Shown piece by piece: positions 22,601 to 33,950 of a stretch of 64,000 nt of DNA; positions within the stretch are counted from its first letter, which is position 1, and each line of letters opens with the position of its first letter. Made by a program: the position numbers and the translations under genes. The notes beneath the pieces were generated by a model. It did not search any database. It saw only the letters and a program-made list of their open reading frames with translations, and was not told where the DNA came from. The DNA is from Brassica napus (Eukaryota > Streptophyta > Magnoliopsida > Brassicales > Brassicaceae): NCBI RefSeq assembly GCF_020379485.1, contig NC_063448.1, positions 49,609,218 to 49,673,217 on the forward strand, in the 5' to 3' direction.

Positions 22601-23318
22601 TACTTCAATATTAATTAAGAATAACTGCTTTTGGCAGGTTGATTATGACGATCCTTATTATCCCGTATGGTTTCACGAATTGGTTCAAGGTCCAGTTGCA
22701 AAGGTCACCACATCACCTATGTATTTCACACGAGGATTTACCTTTCACACATACGAGTATGGGAGACATCGGGCAACGAGTAACTACGGAATATGTGTGA
22801 AAGGTGAAACGGACTTTTACGGGATCTTGCAGGAGATTATTGAAGTGGAATTTCCGGGGTTATTGAAGCTAAAATGCGTCCTCTTCAAATGTGAATGGTT
22901 CGATCCTGTTGTGAACCGAGGGATTCGGTATAACAAATTTGGTGTTGTGGATGTCAATTTTGGGAGAAGATACAACAAATTTGAGCCTTTCATTTTAGCT
23001 TCACAAGCCGAGCAAGTAAGCTTCCTTCCTTATCCTCGGCTTCGAACTTCCGGGATAAACTGGTTAGCTGCTATCAAAATTACACCTCGTGGACGCATTG
23101 TCGCTGGAGAAGAACCGCCCTTGCAAGAAGAAGACGCTATCAATGAAGTTGAGGTACCAGAACAACCAACTGATGAAATCCTTTTGATCGACCCGCAAAA
23201 CTTTCAATATGAAGATATTCCCGAAGATGCGACAGATGAAGCACGTGAAGACGAGTTCGAGAGAAGCGACGATGATGATTGTAATGATAGTGATGAGAAC
23301 GAAAACGATTTAGAGTGA
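19625..23318 (+). CDS. Intact TNPD (tnp2-family CACTA transposase) of element E
   Basis: Four exons: 19625-21761, 21835-22378, 22455-22554 and 22638-23318. All introns are GT-AG, phases join cleanly, and the sum is 3462 bp (1153 aa plus stop). Residues about 10-85 form the Cys-rich transposase-associated domain (CPCRKCKNSK). The tnp2 core has GLCTDGFSPFG (about 357), SLDVFLQPL (about 409), CPYC (about 469) and LDVMHIEKN (about 585); the Asp/Glu residues there are the likely DDE catalytic set. A DUF4218-like region follows (about 650-890), then a DUF4216-like region in exon 4 (KCEWFDP..NRGIRYNKFGV) and a very acidic tail (DDDDCNDSDENEND). In En/Spm, TNPD cuts at the terminal repeats with help from TNPA. 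This is the only complete TNPD in the window. Confidence 0.93.
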
Positions 23319-23574
23319 TGTAATATTGATGAGAACGAAAACGATTTAGAGTGATGTAATATATGTCTCTGATGTTGTATTTCTCTATTGTAACGTATGT
23401 TTAAAGAAATATTGTTTTTTTACCATCCTAATGTATGTGTAACAAATGTTGTTTTATATAATATGTATTTGTGTTAATTTTAAAAAAAAATATTTGGAGT
23501 TCTAGGGTTTTAGAGTTTAAGTTGGAGAAAGAGCACAAAGTAGTAGAGAAGAAGAGACTTTGGGGTTTAGGGAT

Positions 23575-23785
23575 TTCATCCACGTAATTTCGTCGTAAAT
23601 GGAAAAACGCGGGCCTGGTAACTTCGTCGTAAACGTGGGCCTTGTAAATTCGTCGTAAACCGATGTTTCGACGTAATTTCGTCTTAAATCGAAAAACGCG
23701 GGCCTGGTAACTTCGTCGTAAATGAAAAAACGCGGGCCTGGTAACTTCGTCGTAATGTTACGTCGCGTTTACGACGAAACATTTT
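23575..23785. repeat. Internal subfamily-2 motif array at the TNPA promoter, element E
   Basis: CTTCGTCGTAAA motifs (at least seven) alternate with ACGCGGGCCTGGTAA spacers. The array ends in TTTACGACGAAAC immediately before the TATA-like TTTATATATT. Confidence 0.85.
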
Positions 23786-23794
23786 TTATATATT
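23786..23794 (+). promoter_or_regulatory. TATA-like element of TNPA, element E
   Basis: TTTATATATT directly abuts the internal array. The leader intron then runs from about 23853 to the AG before the ATG at 24063. Confidence 0.5.
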
Positions 23795-24062
23795 GGGACG
23801 CCGAGACGAGGCTGCCTCGTCCATTCCTCCTAAACTCCTCTCCTCTCCCTAAGGTACATTCTCTTCCCTCCTTTTTTTTTTTTTTTTAAGTTAGTTTAGG
23901 TTATTAATTAGTTAGGTAATTAGTTTAGGTGATTATTTAGATAATTAGTTTAGGTGATTAGTTAGATGACGGAATCCTATAGTTTAGGTGATTAGTTAGG
24001 TAACGGAATAATTTTTTAATTATGTCGTCATAATTGATTAAATTTATTTAATTTTTTTTTAG

Positions 24063-25658
24063 ATGGCTCCTAGAAGGAAACCAGCAGCACCTACTTATGC
24101 CCAGTTGTTTGGCGATGGTTCCGGTACATCTTCTTCCGGTCCATCGTCTTCCGATGCAGTTCCAGACTCTCAGACTTCTCAGAGAGTTTTTTCGAGTCCT
24201 CCTCTTCCACCGCAGATGCCTCCACCTCCTCCTCCAGCGGCTGCACCTGAGCCTGTCCCAGAAGGTGCAGTTCATCCGGATTTGCGTGTGCCTTCATATG
24301 CTCCCTTCGCGAGATATACGGTGGAGGATTTGCTTGCCCAGCCTGGACGGGAGGGTTTGGATGTTCTAGACCCCGATAGACCCCGAGGAACTTATTGGTA
24401 AGTTATTAATTTTTATTACTTTAAAATTTAATTAATTTTTATTTTGTAACGGTTAAATTGTTTTTTTCAGGTTTGAGGCTAACAACCGTGTTAGCCGGAG
24501 CGTTTCGGCGACGATTAAGGGTTACTACGACGGGGCATACCCGAACTGGAGCAAGACACCAAATCACGTTAAGATCACGTGGTTTAAATGTTTTGCGGTA
24601 AGATTTTTAAATTTAATTAAATTTTCACTTTTAAATATATATATATATATTTTTAATATTTATTATTAATTGTAATTTTTTCAAAATTTTTATGTTTCAG
24701 CAAAAGTGACATTGGTCTTTGGGAATCACCGAGAGGGTGAAGGCGGAATTTGTTGCAAAGGCAAAGATACGCCTCTGCAAAGCCCACTGAGCTCACGACG
24801 GATGTGTGGGATGGCCTCATCGCCTATTGGGAGCACCCCTCTTCGATCAGAAAGGCCAATTCGTGCTCGGCTTCTCGAAGGACGAAGGATAAAGATGGTC
24901 ATTTGCCCATGCTTCACAGAACCAGACAAAAACCTCATGCAGGAGTCCGTCTAGAAGCTGTAAGTTTTGTTTTAAATATATATTTTAAAATATTCAATTA
25001 ATATAATTTATAATATTTAATTTTTTTTTTTTGTAGTTCGAGAAGACGGGAGTCTTACCTTCTCTGTCTGACCTATTCAAGATGACTCACGCCACATCCG
25101 ACGGAGTTTTTGTGGATCCTGCATCTGAGAAACTCTTCCGAACAGTGGCTGGTCGGATTGAAGAACGGGAGACGCAACTAACCCAGGAGTCTCCCGATGG
25201 ATTACCAGTCACATTGTCCACCCAAGAGGTCGACAGAATCTTCGAAGAGGTAACTTAAAATTTTAGTTTACATTATTTTAAATATTTTAACATAATTAAC
25301 TATATTAATATATGTTTTGATTTTATAGGTGGCTCCTAAAAAGAAGGGACGGATAGTCGGTATAGGCTCTGTTAACGAAGTTGCAAGGGCAACTTCGTCA
25401 TACACTTCGAGACGGGATGAAGAGACTGCTCAGATGAAGGCTCAAATGGATAGCCAGAAGGCTCAAATGGATAGCCAGCAGGTTCGTTTAGACTCTCTTG
25501 AGGATTTGCTAGACGTGATGGCCGTGGGAAACCCGGTTATGCAGAGAATGTTGAGTGAGAGACGAGCCGCTCTTGGAATGCCACCACGAGATCCCCAAGA
25601 GTCCGATCCAACCCGTCAACAGCCGAGCAACCCCACCAACTACTTCGACAATATGTAG
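24063..25658 (+). pseudogene. TNPA-like (Ptta/En/Spm family) gene of element E, nonsense plus 50-bp deletion
   Basis: Exons: 24063-24397, 24471-24597, 24701-24959, 25037-25249 and 25329-25658. Exon 1 encodes a Ser/Pro-rich N-terminus with a proline run. Exons 2-3 encode the plant transposase core (WFKCFA, TTDVWDGLIAYWEHPSSIRKA). Exon 4 has the LTQESPDGLPVTLST stretch. Exon 5 has KKKGRIVGIGSVNEV and a Gln/Met coiled coil with a repeated AQMDSQK. Exon 3 starts CAAAAGTGA, where F has a Trp codon, so there is an early stop. It also lacks 50 bp present in F (between GCA and AAGCCC, near 24778), which shifts the frame. A full TNPA cannot be made. Confidence 0.88.
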
Positions 25659-25824
25659 TTTTTTTTTTCTGTTTGTATTATGAATTTAAATATTATTGTA
25701 TGACTTTTTAAAAATATGTTTTCCAATTTCATATTTTGTTTTAAAATTTAAATTATTTTAAATTCTGAATATTAAATATAAATTAAAATCTATTATATAT
25801 TAATTAATAATAATATAATAAGAA

Positions 25825-26175
25825 ACGATGTAAACTCCTCGTAAACATTACATGGAGTTTACATCGAATGTTTACGAGTGATTAACATCAAAATATTTAC
25901 GAGGATTTTACATCGAAATGTTTACGAGTGATTTACAACGAAAGTATTTACGTGTGCTTTACATCGAAACAATTACGTGGGCTTTACGACGAAGTTTTAC
26001 GTGGCGTTTACGACGAATCCTTTCCCTGCGCTTTACGAGGAATATATTTCGTCGTAAATGTAACGAGTCGTTTACGATGAAACCTCTGTTACGACGGACG
26101 TTTAACAACGAAACGTCTTTCGACGTTAAATCGTCGTAACACCCCGTTTACGACGAATTTACAACGAATACTGCC
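25825..26175. repeat. Subfamily-2 3' subterminal array, element E
   Basis: TTTACGAGTGATTTACA, TTTACATCGAA, TTTACGACGAA and AACGTCTTTCGACG variants stand every 15-25 bases up to the terminal repeat. F has the same array at 60835-61190. Confidence 0.85.
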
Positions 26176-26203
26176 CTGGTAAAAAATATGTTTTCTTGTA
26201 GTG

Positions 26204-26853
26204 ACAACCTTAAAAAATAATAATGTTATTAATTAAAAATTAGATTAAATGAATAATAATAATTAAATATTTAAAAAGATTTACCTCCTCGTAAACCTGT
26301 TCCACTTCAAGTGTGGATAATGTGACCGGTATTCCATCGGGACTCTGCTGGGTTAGCTGGGTTTGACGGTCTTTAATTCGAGCAACCACCTCGTTGTAAA
26401 TTTGCTCGGACCTAGGATCAACAAACTGCCCAGCCTTGTTCTTGTGGATCCTCTCGTAAAGATCCTTAAGAGACAGGAGTTCTCCCGTCTCTTTGGCCTA
26501 AAAAACATTTAAGAAGTTAGAATATATATATAAAAAAATAAAGTAATTAAAATATTTACCATCTCCATCGGAGGAGGTGCCTCCTCCGGAACATGATTAT
26601 GATGCGCGGATGGCGCATCAAACCGAGGAACCGGTGGCGGAACATACGGAGGAACCGGTAGTGCACCAAAAGGAGGCGTCTGAGAGACTCTCTGAGAAGA
26701 CTGAGAGTCGGGGACAGTCTCCGGAAACGAAGAAATGGGAGCTGAAGAAGACGATGCGCATGTACGAGTACCAGGCTCACCAAACATCTGACTGTAATGC
26801 CGTGTACGCTTCTTGTTCTTTCGAACCATCTGGAAAAAAAATTTAATTGTCAT
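26204..26853 (-). pseudogene. TNPA-like gene of element D, 5' part (middle exons deleted, split by E)
   Basis: On the minus strand the ATG is at about 26829, with a first exon of Ser/Pro-rich sequence (SSSSAPISSFPETVPDSQSSQRV) like E's exon 1. It ends at a donor near 26560. The next exon (about 26494-26286) matches E's exon 4, with QQSPDGIPVTLST. The exons encoding the conserved core (E exons 2-3) are missing. The final exon begins at about 26211 and is broken by E after five bases, continuing at 19120. Confidence 0.82.
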
Positions 26854-27108
26854 TATTAACCATATAAAATATATAAATATATAGATTATTAATTAGCATT
26901 TAAAAATCATCATCCTATATTATCAACAAATTCCATAAACCTATCTACAAATTCCATAAACCTATCTACAAATTCTCTACACAAACCACCTAAACTAATT
27001 ATCCTAAACTAACCACCTAAGCTATAAATTAGAGAGGAAGTAGAGAGGAGTACCTTGCTTGGAGGAGGAGAGGAAGTGACTACGAAATGAGAAGTGATTT
27101 GGTTCGGG

Positions 27109-27116
27109 TATATATA
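27109..27116 (-). promoter_or_regulatory. TATA box of TNPA, element D
   Basis: TATATATA lies on the edge of the internal array and about 280 bases upstream of the TNPA ATG on the minus strand, the same arrangement as in E. Confidence 0.5.
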
Positions 27117-27119
27117 GAC

Positions 27120-27905
27120 TTATATATTTGTCGTAAAAACCTTGTGAAGTTACGATGATTTTACGAGGAAATAGCAAGGCCCGAGTTTTGTTTTTTACGT
27201 TTCGTCGTAAATCCCATGTAAATTTACGAGAAATTAGCAAGGACCGTATTTTATTTTACGACGAATTAGCAAGGTCGGTGTTTTCCTTTACGACGATTTT
27301 ACTAGAAAAATATGTAAATCCCTATAAGCCGAAACACCAAGGGTCGTGTTATTAAATTTTGTAGTAAAATCCTCGGTAATTACGAGTATTGTACGACAAA
27401 GATTTTCAATTTACAAAAAAAAGCTAAAGGGAGACTGGCACCAGTACGGTCGTTATCAATTCCAAATAACATTTGAAACTGATCAGAATTGTTATGGTGA
27501 CAGTTCACTCCCTTCAGGTATTTCTAAACTATTGATTAGTTTTTTTTTGCAATTTTAGAATGGGAGGGGTGTGGTTATTTATAGAAGTAGTTGTCATCGT
27601 AAAATCCTCGTTAAGTAACGAGAAAATAACAAGGCCCGCGTTTTCTTTTTACGAGGAAATAACAAGGCCCGCGTTTTCTATTTCGTCGTAAAGTCCTCGT
27701 CACCTTACCAGGAAATAACAAGGCCCCCGTTTTCAATTTCGTCGTAAAGTCCTCGTTACTTTACAAGGAAATAACAAGACCCGTGGTTTTTAACGAGGGT
27801 TTTAAGAGGAAGTTATGCAAATCCTAAAACCCGAAAGTGTTTATCAATTTCGTCGTAAAGTCCTCGTTGCTTTACGAGGATTTTACAAGGAAGGTATGCA
27901 AATCC
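27120..27905. repeat. Internal subfamily-2 motif array, element D
   Basis: ATTTCGTCGTAAAGTCCTCG and ACGAGGAAATAACAAGGCCC motifs lie at 27120-27330 and 27590-27905. They are separated by a non-repetitive island (about 27350-27590) that may be captured DNA. Confidence 0.82.
27415..27516 (+). other. Possible captured host exon inside element D
   Basis: An open plus-strand stretch encodes GDWHQYGRYQFQITFETDQN and on to SLPSG. It is followed by CAG|GTATTT, a good splice donor. It interrupts the motif array and runs opposite to D's genes. I do not recognise the protein; chance open frame is possible. Confidence 0.35.
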
Positions 27906-28087
27906 CGTAGAAATCGAAACCCCAAACCCCAAGTTCCTTAACTTCATCCCTCAATCTCTTCTTTCTAAACCCCAAACCCCTAATTGCCTTACACAAAATC
28001 AAATTATATAATTTAATTTTCATGATTAATCAAACTAAACACATGCATTAAGTCTGAAAGTAAATCATATTAAAGAATATTACATCA

Positions 28088-31000
28088 TCATTCGGATACA
28101 TCATTGACATTCTCGTCATCACTAGAAACATCATCATTTTCATTAAACTTGTCTTCAACAGTTTCATCCGTTGTATCGTCGGGAAGATCTTCGTACTCAC
28201 GGTTATGCGGATCAATAAGAAGGATGTCATCAGTTTGTTGTTCAGGTTCCTCGACTTCATTGATGTGTTCTTCTTGCAATGGTTGTTCTTCTCCACCGAT
28301 TATTTGTCCACGAGGTGTAACTTTGATAACGGCAAACCAATTGATTCATGATTCTCTCATCCGAGGGTATAGAAGGAAGCTGACTTGGTCTGTTTGCGAG
28401 GCCAATATGAAAGGCTCGAATTTGTTGTACCTTCGACCACCATTGACATCAACTACACCGAATTTTTTAAATCAAACACCTCTGTTGACGACACAGTCAC
28501 ATTTGAAGAGGACACATTTCATCTTCAATAACCCTGGGAATTCCACTTCAATAATCTCCTGCAAGATCCCGTAGAAATCTGTTTCGTCTTTCACACATAT
28601 TCCATAATTACTTGTCGCCCGCTGTCTACCATACTCATATGTATGAAAAGTAAATCCTCGTGTGAAATACATCGGTGATGTGGTGACCATTGCAACTGGA
28701 CCTTGAACTACTTCATGAAACCATGTGGGGTAATCTGGATCGTCATAATCAACCTGCAAAAATAAAGAGAATGGTGAAATTTATTAATCATACAAACGGC
28801 GAATACAGATCATGTATGACAACTTACAAAATTGGGTTAATACCTGACCCTTCAACCACTTAATAAAGTGTTGATCTTTCCTTCTGTCTTCCTCCCTTTT
28901 GGATATATCTGGGATTGTTTCTTTGACTTGAGAAACAAATAGGCTGTAAAATCATTTTTTCTATTAATTAAGCATTTGAAAATTATATATAAATTATATA
29001 ATTTATACATATATGTGTTTAGAAGTTTCAGTATATGTTACCTTTCAAAATAACGCATCAATGGATCCTCGCAATTGAGTAGAATATAAGTGTGTGCAAA
29101 ATGTGCGTCTTCATCACTCGACTACCAAACCTCTTTCAATTTCCCACCGAATCGCCCAATCTGGCAAAAGATGTCTGGAACACCAGCAACTGCATATATT
29201 GGCGCGACACCACCATCATCATATCTTCTTGGAGCTCTTTTCCGGGTACGTACTTTTGGTGCAAAGTAGTACAATGTGAAGTGAGATGTTTCTTCTGTCA
29301 AATTTCCAGCAATTATAGAATCTTCAACTTTGGCGAGGTTTTTTGCTTTTCCCTTCAAATATTTCATAGCCCGCTCATACTGATACATTCATCCGTAATG
29401 TACAGGTCCACGAAGAAATGCCTCATACAGGAGGTGGACAGCTAGATGCTCAAAAAAGGCCGGAGGAAAGATCTTCTCCAAGTTGCACAGTAAGATAGGA
29501 ATGTTCTCATGAAGTTGTTCTACGACATCTTCTTTAAGAGTGCGTGTGCTCAGATCTCTGAAAAATGCTCCAATGGCTTGTATATTCCAATTAAACACAT
29601 GATTATTAGTCATATTGTTTATTTGTGCATATTATAGAGCAATAAAGAAATTAATGCGTATATTACCTGCAAGTGCTCCATGTACATTTGTTGGAAGTAG
29701 CTCCGCAAATGCAAAGGGAAGCAGTCATTGCATAAAGACATGACAATCATGACTCTTCATCCCGGAGAAATTTTGACCATTTTCAACACATATAGAGAGA
29801 TTTGAAACATATCCATCGGGGAATTTCACTTCTGATGCCACACAGTTGAACAACACCGACTTTTGTTCGGAAGACAATCTGAATATTGGAACGGGAACTT
29901 GTCCATTGCTTTTTATATGTAACTCGATTCTTGAGCAAATATCAGGCAAGTCCAACCTTGATGTTTTGCTGTCTTTTGTCTTCCCTGGGACATTCAATAT
30001 TGTATTCACGATGTTCTCAAAAAAATTCTTCTCTATTGCATCACATCGAGGTTGTGGCGCAAAAGAAGATCCTTCCAATATGGCAACTCCCAAAATATAT
30101 TCTTATTGTGCCAGTTGTGCTGAACTCCGTAAAAATCAGGCTATTACCAGGATCATGCCAATTACCACCACAGCGAACTGTTTCTTGAGCTCTGTAGTAA
30201 TCGATTTGCGATTCAATTTCTTGTCCAGTTTAATACGGAGAAGGAGTGTCTCTCACAACCCTTTTGTGTCTAAACAATTTCTTGTTTCTTCGGTACAGAT
30301 GGATAATGGGAAGAAATCGACGGTGACAATCGAACCAACTTGTCTTCTTACCATTCTTCAGTTCAAACGCATCTGTCATTCCATTACAATATGGACAAGA
30401 TAATCTCCCATGTGTAGTCCACCAGACAACATCCCATAGGCAGGAAAGTCACTTATGCTCCACAAAAGCATCGCTTATATCGTAAAATTCGTCTTCCTTG
30501 AGCAATCATACGTCCTCATTCCTGTTGACCACAAATCTTTCAACTCTTTTATCAGTGGTTGTAGAAAAACATCCAAAGACCTTTTTGGATGTTTCGGACC
30601 ATGTATTAATAGGGTCAAGAATAGAAACTATCGTTAAATGCACATCACCGGTGGCAAGTTGTATGGCGTAAGTAAGACTGGCACAATGAATATTGTCTCC
30701 TTGACATTCCAAATGGACTAAATTCATCTGTGCATAATCCAAGATACACATTTCGGCTATTGCTAGCGAATTCTGGATGTACTTTGCTAAAATGTTTCCA
30801 GGCTCTTGCATCTGATGGATGAGTCATCTCACCATCTGTCTGAGTATTCTCAGCATACCATCTCACCCCTCAAGCAGTCTGCTCACATTGGTACAATCTT
30901 TTTAATCTGTCTGTAATTGGTAGGTACCACATCCTTTGGTACGGTACCTTATTACGTCCACGTCCTTGCAGTTTGAATCGTGGCTTTTTGCAGAATCGGC

Positions 31001-31763
31001 ATTCTTCTAACTTCTCATCATCTCCCTAGTAGATCATGCAATTGTCAATGCAAACGTCTATCATATCCGAAGGTAACCCAAGACTATAAACCAGTTTCTT
31101 AATCTCATAATAAGAATCAGCTGACACATTGTCTTCCGGCAAATACTCTTTAAACAAGTCTGCCCATGCATCCATGCAACTTTTAGGTAGATTATGATCA
31201 GTTTTAATATTCATCATTCTAGCAGCCAACATCAATTTAAAGAGACCTTCTCTACAACCACTGTAAATTGGCTGATTCGCAGCATCTAACATTTCATAAA
31301 AAAATTTTGCATCTATGTTAGGTTCTTCAACTTCATCATGAGCTACAAATGCATCAGCTACCATATCATGAACCCTATCACAATCTACCATTTGCTCTTC
31401 CTGATGGTAACTATGTTCATTATGCAAATGATCAACCGGTTCATCCTGAAAATTGCTATTACTACTAATAGCTTCATTCCCATAATTATAAACTTCTCCA
31501 TGTTTAAACCAGATATAATAATGTGGCGCGAAACCTCTATTTATTAAATGATTCCATACATTTTCACGAGTTGTCAATTTTGAATTGTTGCATTTTCGAC
31601 AAGGACAAAACATCTTACCGCTTTCTTGGGCGAGCGGTGTAGAATCAGCTTGATGCATGAATGTCTCCAGCCTTTCGAGATATTCTTTCGTCACTCTACT
31701 GTTAGCATATCTGTGAGTATACATCCACCTCCGAAACTCCATAATATTTCCATCACCCGACAT
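28088..31763 (-). pseudogene. TNPD (tnp2-family) gene of element D, multiply broken
   Basis: ATG at 31763. The frame is open for 245 codons to a stop at about 31026-31028, where a TGG (Trp) codon has become TAG after the DNCMIY motif. Further homologous blocks in shifting frames follow: 30866-30645 (GLCTDEFSPFG), 30093-29725, 29613-29389, 29388-29122, 28759-28472 and 28279-28088 (acidic tail). Exon borders match E: exon 1 ends near 29667, exon 2 is 29576-29042, and the last exon starts near 28753. Several frameshifts, stops and small losses occur, including around the LDVMHIEKN motif. Order and length equal those of E's intact gene, so it is a decayed copy. Confidence 0.92.
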
Positions 31764-31849
31764 TTTTTTTCACATTTGTAGTTTTTTTTCTTCTTTTTGG
31801 TGTGTTTGAAGTGAAACACAAACAACATATTTATAGGAAATGTTCGAAA

Positions 31850-32168
31850 CTGGTAGGTGAAATTTTACTAGGAATTTACGAGGAAAAGGTTGGTGCACTT
31901 GAGATATCGATGGTAAATTGTCGTTAAATATTTCCTCGTAAAGTCCTGGTTTCATTTGCGTCTACTTTACGGCGAAACATTATTTCCTCGTAAAAAATAC
32001 GTCAATTTACCACGTTTTTACGTCGAATATTTATCGTCGTTATTTTACGAGGAAATTACGTTGATTTGTTCTTTCATCGTAAAATACTCGTAAAATTTTA
32101 CCAAAAAAAAAAAAAACTCGTAAAAGGGACGTAATTTTACGAGGACATTTTTTCCTCGTTATATTTGC
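31850..32168. repeat. Subfamily-2 5' subterminal array, element D
   Basis: ATTTCCTCGTAAA, TTTACGAGGAAAT and TTTACGGCGAAAC motifs lie between the TNPD leader and the terminal repeat at 32182. Confidence 0.82.
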
Positions 32169-32185
32169 GTTTTCTTGTAGTGGCT

Positions 32186-33130
32186 CTCCGCTTCTTCGAT
32201 AACAACATATGAAAACATCAAAAGAGGATAAAAGCTTCTTCAGTTTGGTGAATTCAGTAACGGACCAAACTCTTTTTCCTCATTTATCATTATAATCTTC
32301 TCCATCATCACCTAAATCTCTCTCCTAAACCGAGCTCCAATAGATCTGTATGGATTCAAAACAATGGATCTGTGTTATCCTTCTTATCTCCTAAACATAT
32401 CTCTGATATCTTCTTAGCTGATTCTAAATCTTCAACATTCTTATTGTTTTTGTCTTTCTGAGATCTGGTTCACGAAAAAAAACCTTTTGATGGTTCATCA
32501 ATGAAAAAGAGACGAAAGGAGTTTCGATTCTTTTGTTTTTCTAATTGATTTATTTATGTTAGAATTGGTAGGTGTTGTAGTAAAGTAAATTGAAGGTCAA
32601 TTATGGTATTACACATATATTAAGTGTGTCAAAAGCAGAAAGTGCTTTATTGTGTAATTGGAAAGTCAGTTTGTATCTCTCCGCGTAATTTATTAAAAAT
32701 ACAGCTAGTTACAAAATTTATAGTTTCTATGGAAAACAACATGTGAATTAAACAAAACTGTTTTCTGGTGTGATGGTTTTTTCTTGTTCAACGTGTGGTG
32801 GGTTAAGAGTTCAAATTTTATAATTGAGATGTGACTTCCAAGGGATCTAGTTTTGCTCCTAGACAACTAAAAAGTGTAAATGGCAATATACAGATGCGGT
32901 TGTAATAGTAACAAAAACATATAAATATATAGATATATGTAGACATTTTTGTTAGTACTAACTACGGTGGTGTAGATGTAGTCTGTAATGTTGGAATCAT
33001 GAAAACATTCCCAATGGAGAGTTTTATCATTGAGTTTCTAAATATATATATGTATGTATACATTAATATTAGTATTTAATTGTGAGTTTATTAATTTTGT
33101 GGAAAACCTAACTTAAAGTTATTTAAAACA
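32186..33130. other. Intergenic, no gene seen
   Basis: AT-rich spacer. At 32790-32830 GTGGTGGGTTAAGAG and GTTCAAATT loosely recall RNA polymerase III boxes of a tRNA-derived SINE, but too weakly to call one. Confidence 0.4.
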
Positions 33131-33133
33131 TTA

Positions 33134-33389
33134 GGGCATCAGACCAGTGGTGAATAATGGATGAATCTCTCAAAAGAGATAAAATATTCTTGTTTAATTA
33201 TGTAATTATATTTATTTATTTTTAAAATAATTAAACTAATAAAACGCTGACATGTGGAGAACAAACTCTTGTAAAGAAACTAACGTATAAACGATTCTTC
33301 TCTTTCTCTTCTTTTCACATTTACTTTCTATATTATTTTCTTTATTTTAAATCATGAGAAACTCATAAAATTTCACCAATGCTATGCTC
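33134..33389. mobile_element. Tourist-like MITE, 256 bp
   Basis: The ends GGGCATCAGACCAGTGGTGAA and (complement) GAGCATAGCATTGGTGAA are flanked by TTA on both sides (33131-33133 and 33390-33392). No ORF. TTA duplication and ends fit a PIF/Harbinger-derived MITE. Confidence 0.7.
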
Positions 33390-33392
33390 TTA

Positions 33393-33950
33393 GGCTTAAG
33401 AAACTTTAAGCTAAGTTTCCCGTTAAATTAATAACAACATAATTAAATATTAATAGTAATATATATATATACATATATATAGAATTTCAATGGTAGATAC
33501 CTTCATTAGAGGTGTTGTAAGAACATCATTAATCATGAAAAAACGCAAAAAAGTTTTTGAATAATAAATTTTAGTAGTATTTAAAAATGTTGACCAATTA
33601 AAAGAGACAAATAATATATGAATCTCTCAGAAAAAAATGTAATATTTCAACCAAGAGAATCTTCTCCTTCTCTCTCCTCTAGTTTCTTACTTTTTCTTCT
33701 TTCATTTTTATTGCTTGAAAGATTAATCAAGATACCATCCCGTGCAAATGCTCTAACACTAGACGAATTTAATACCCTTCCATCATAATTTCCATAGATT
33801 ACGAAACATAATATATCACGCAATTTATTCGACACCAAATACATATCACGCAATTTATTCGACAGCACAAACATAACTACTACGCGATACAGGATACAAT
33901 AGTTGTAGGCTCCCACATAAGATTGATTGGTTCAGCTCAATGTCATCCAG
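33393..33950. other. Intergenic stretch downstream of the lipase gene
   Basis: AT-rich DNA, including the presumed 3' untranslated region of the lipase gene next to 33951. A short direct repeat (CACGCAATTTATTCGACA) occurs at about 33816 and 33847. No further gene is supported. Confidence 0.4.

Larger units (their letters stand above)
19121..26203 (+). mobile_element. CACTA element E, 7.1 kb, nested in D; carries an intact TNPD
   Basis: The ends CACTACAAGAAAACGTGCCC (19121) and complementary AAAACATATTTTTTACC (26203) are flanked by ACA (19118-19120 and 26204-26206). It is on the plus strand, opposite to D. Contents: 5' array, TNPD with four exons and no lesion, internal array, TNPA with a nonsense codon and a 50-bp deletion, 3' array. 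Its 3' half is nearly identical to element F (60808 onward), so the family has moved recently. Confidence 0.97.
18201..32182 (-). mobile_element. CACTA element D, subfamily 2, interrupted by element E
   Basis: The ends CACTACAAGAAAACGC (18201) and its complement (32182) are flanked by GCT on both sides (18198-18200 and 32183-32185). Without E (19121-26203) and its duplication it is about 6.9 kb. It reads on the minus strand: 5' array at 31.85-32.18 kb, TNPD 31763-28088, internal array 27.9-27.1 kb, TNPA 26829-26286 and, beyond E, 19120-18835, then the 3' array 18.64-18.2 kb. Multiple coding lesions show it is the older element. Confidence 0.95.

Noticed and set aside
24097..24369. 90-codon frame rich in Leu/His/Arg in E (and 62560-62832 in F)
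   Set aside because: Shadow of TNPA exon 1, whose proline-coding triplets read as Leu/His in another frame.
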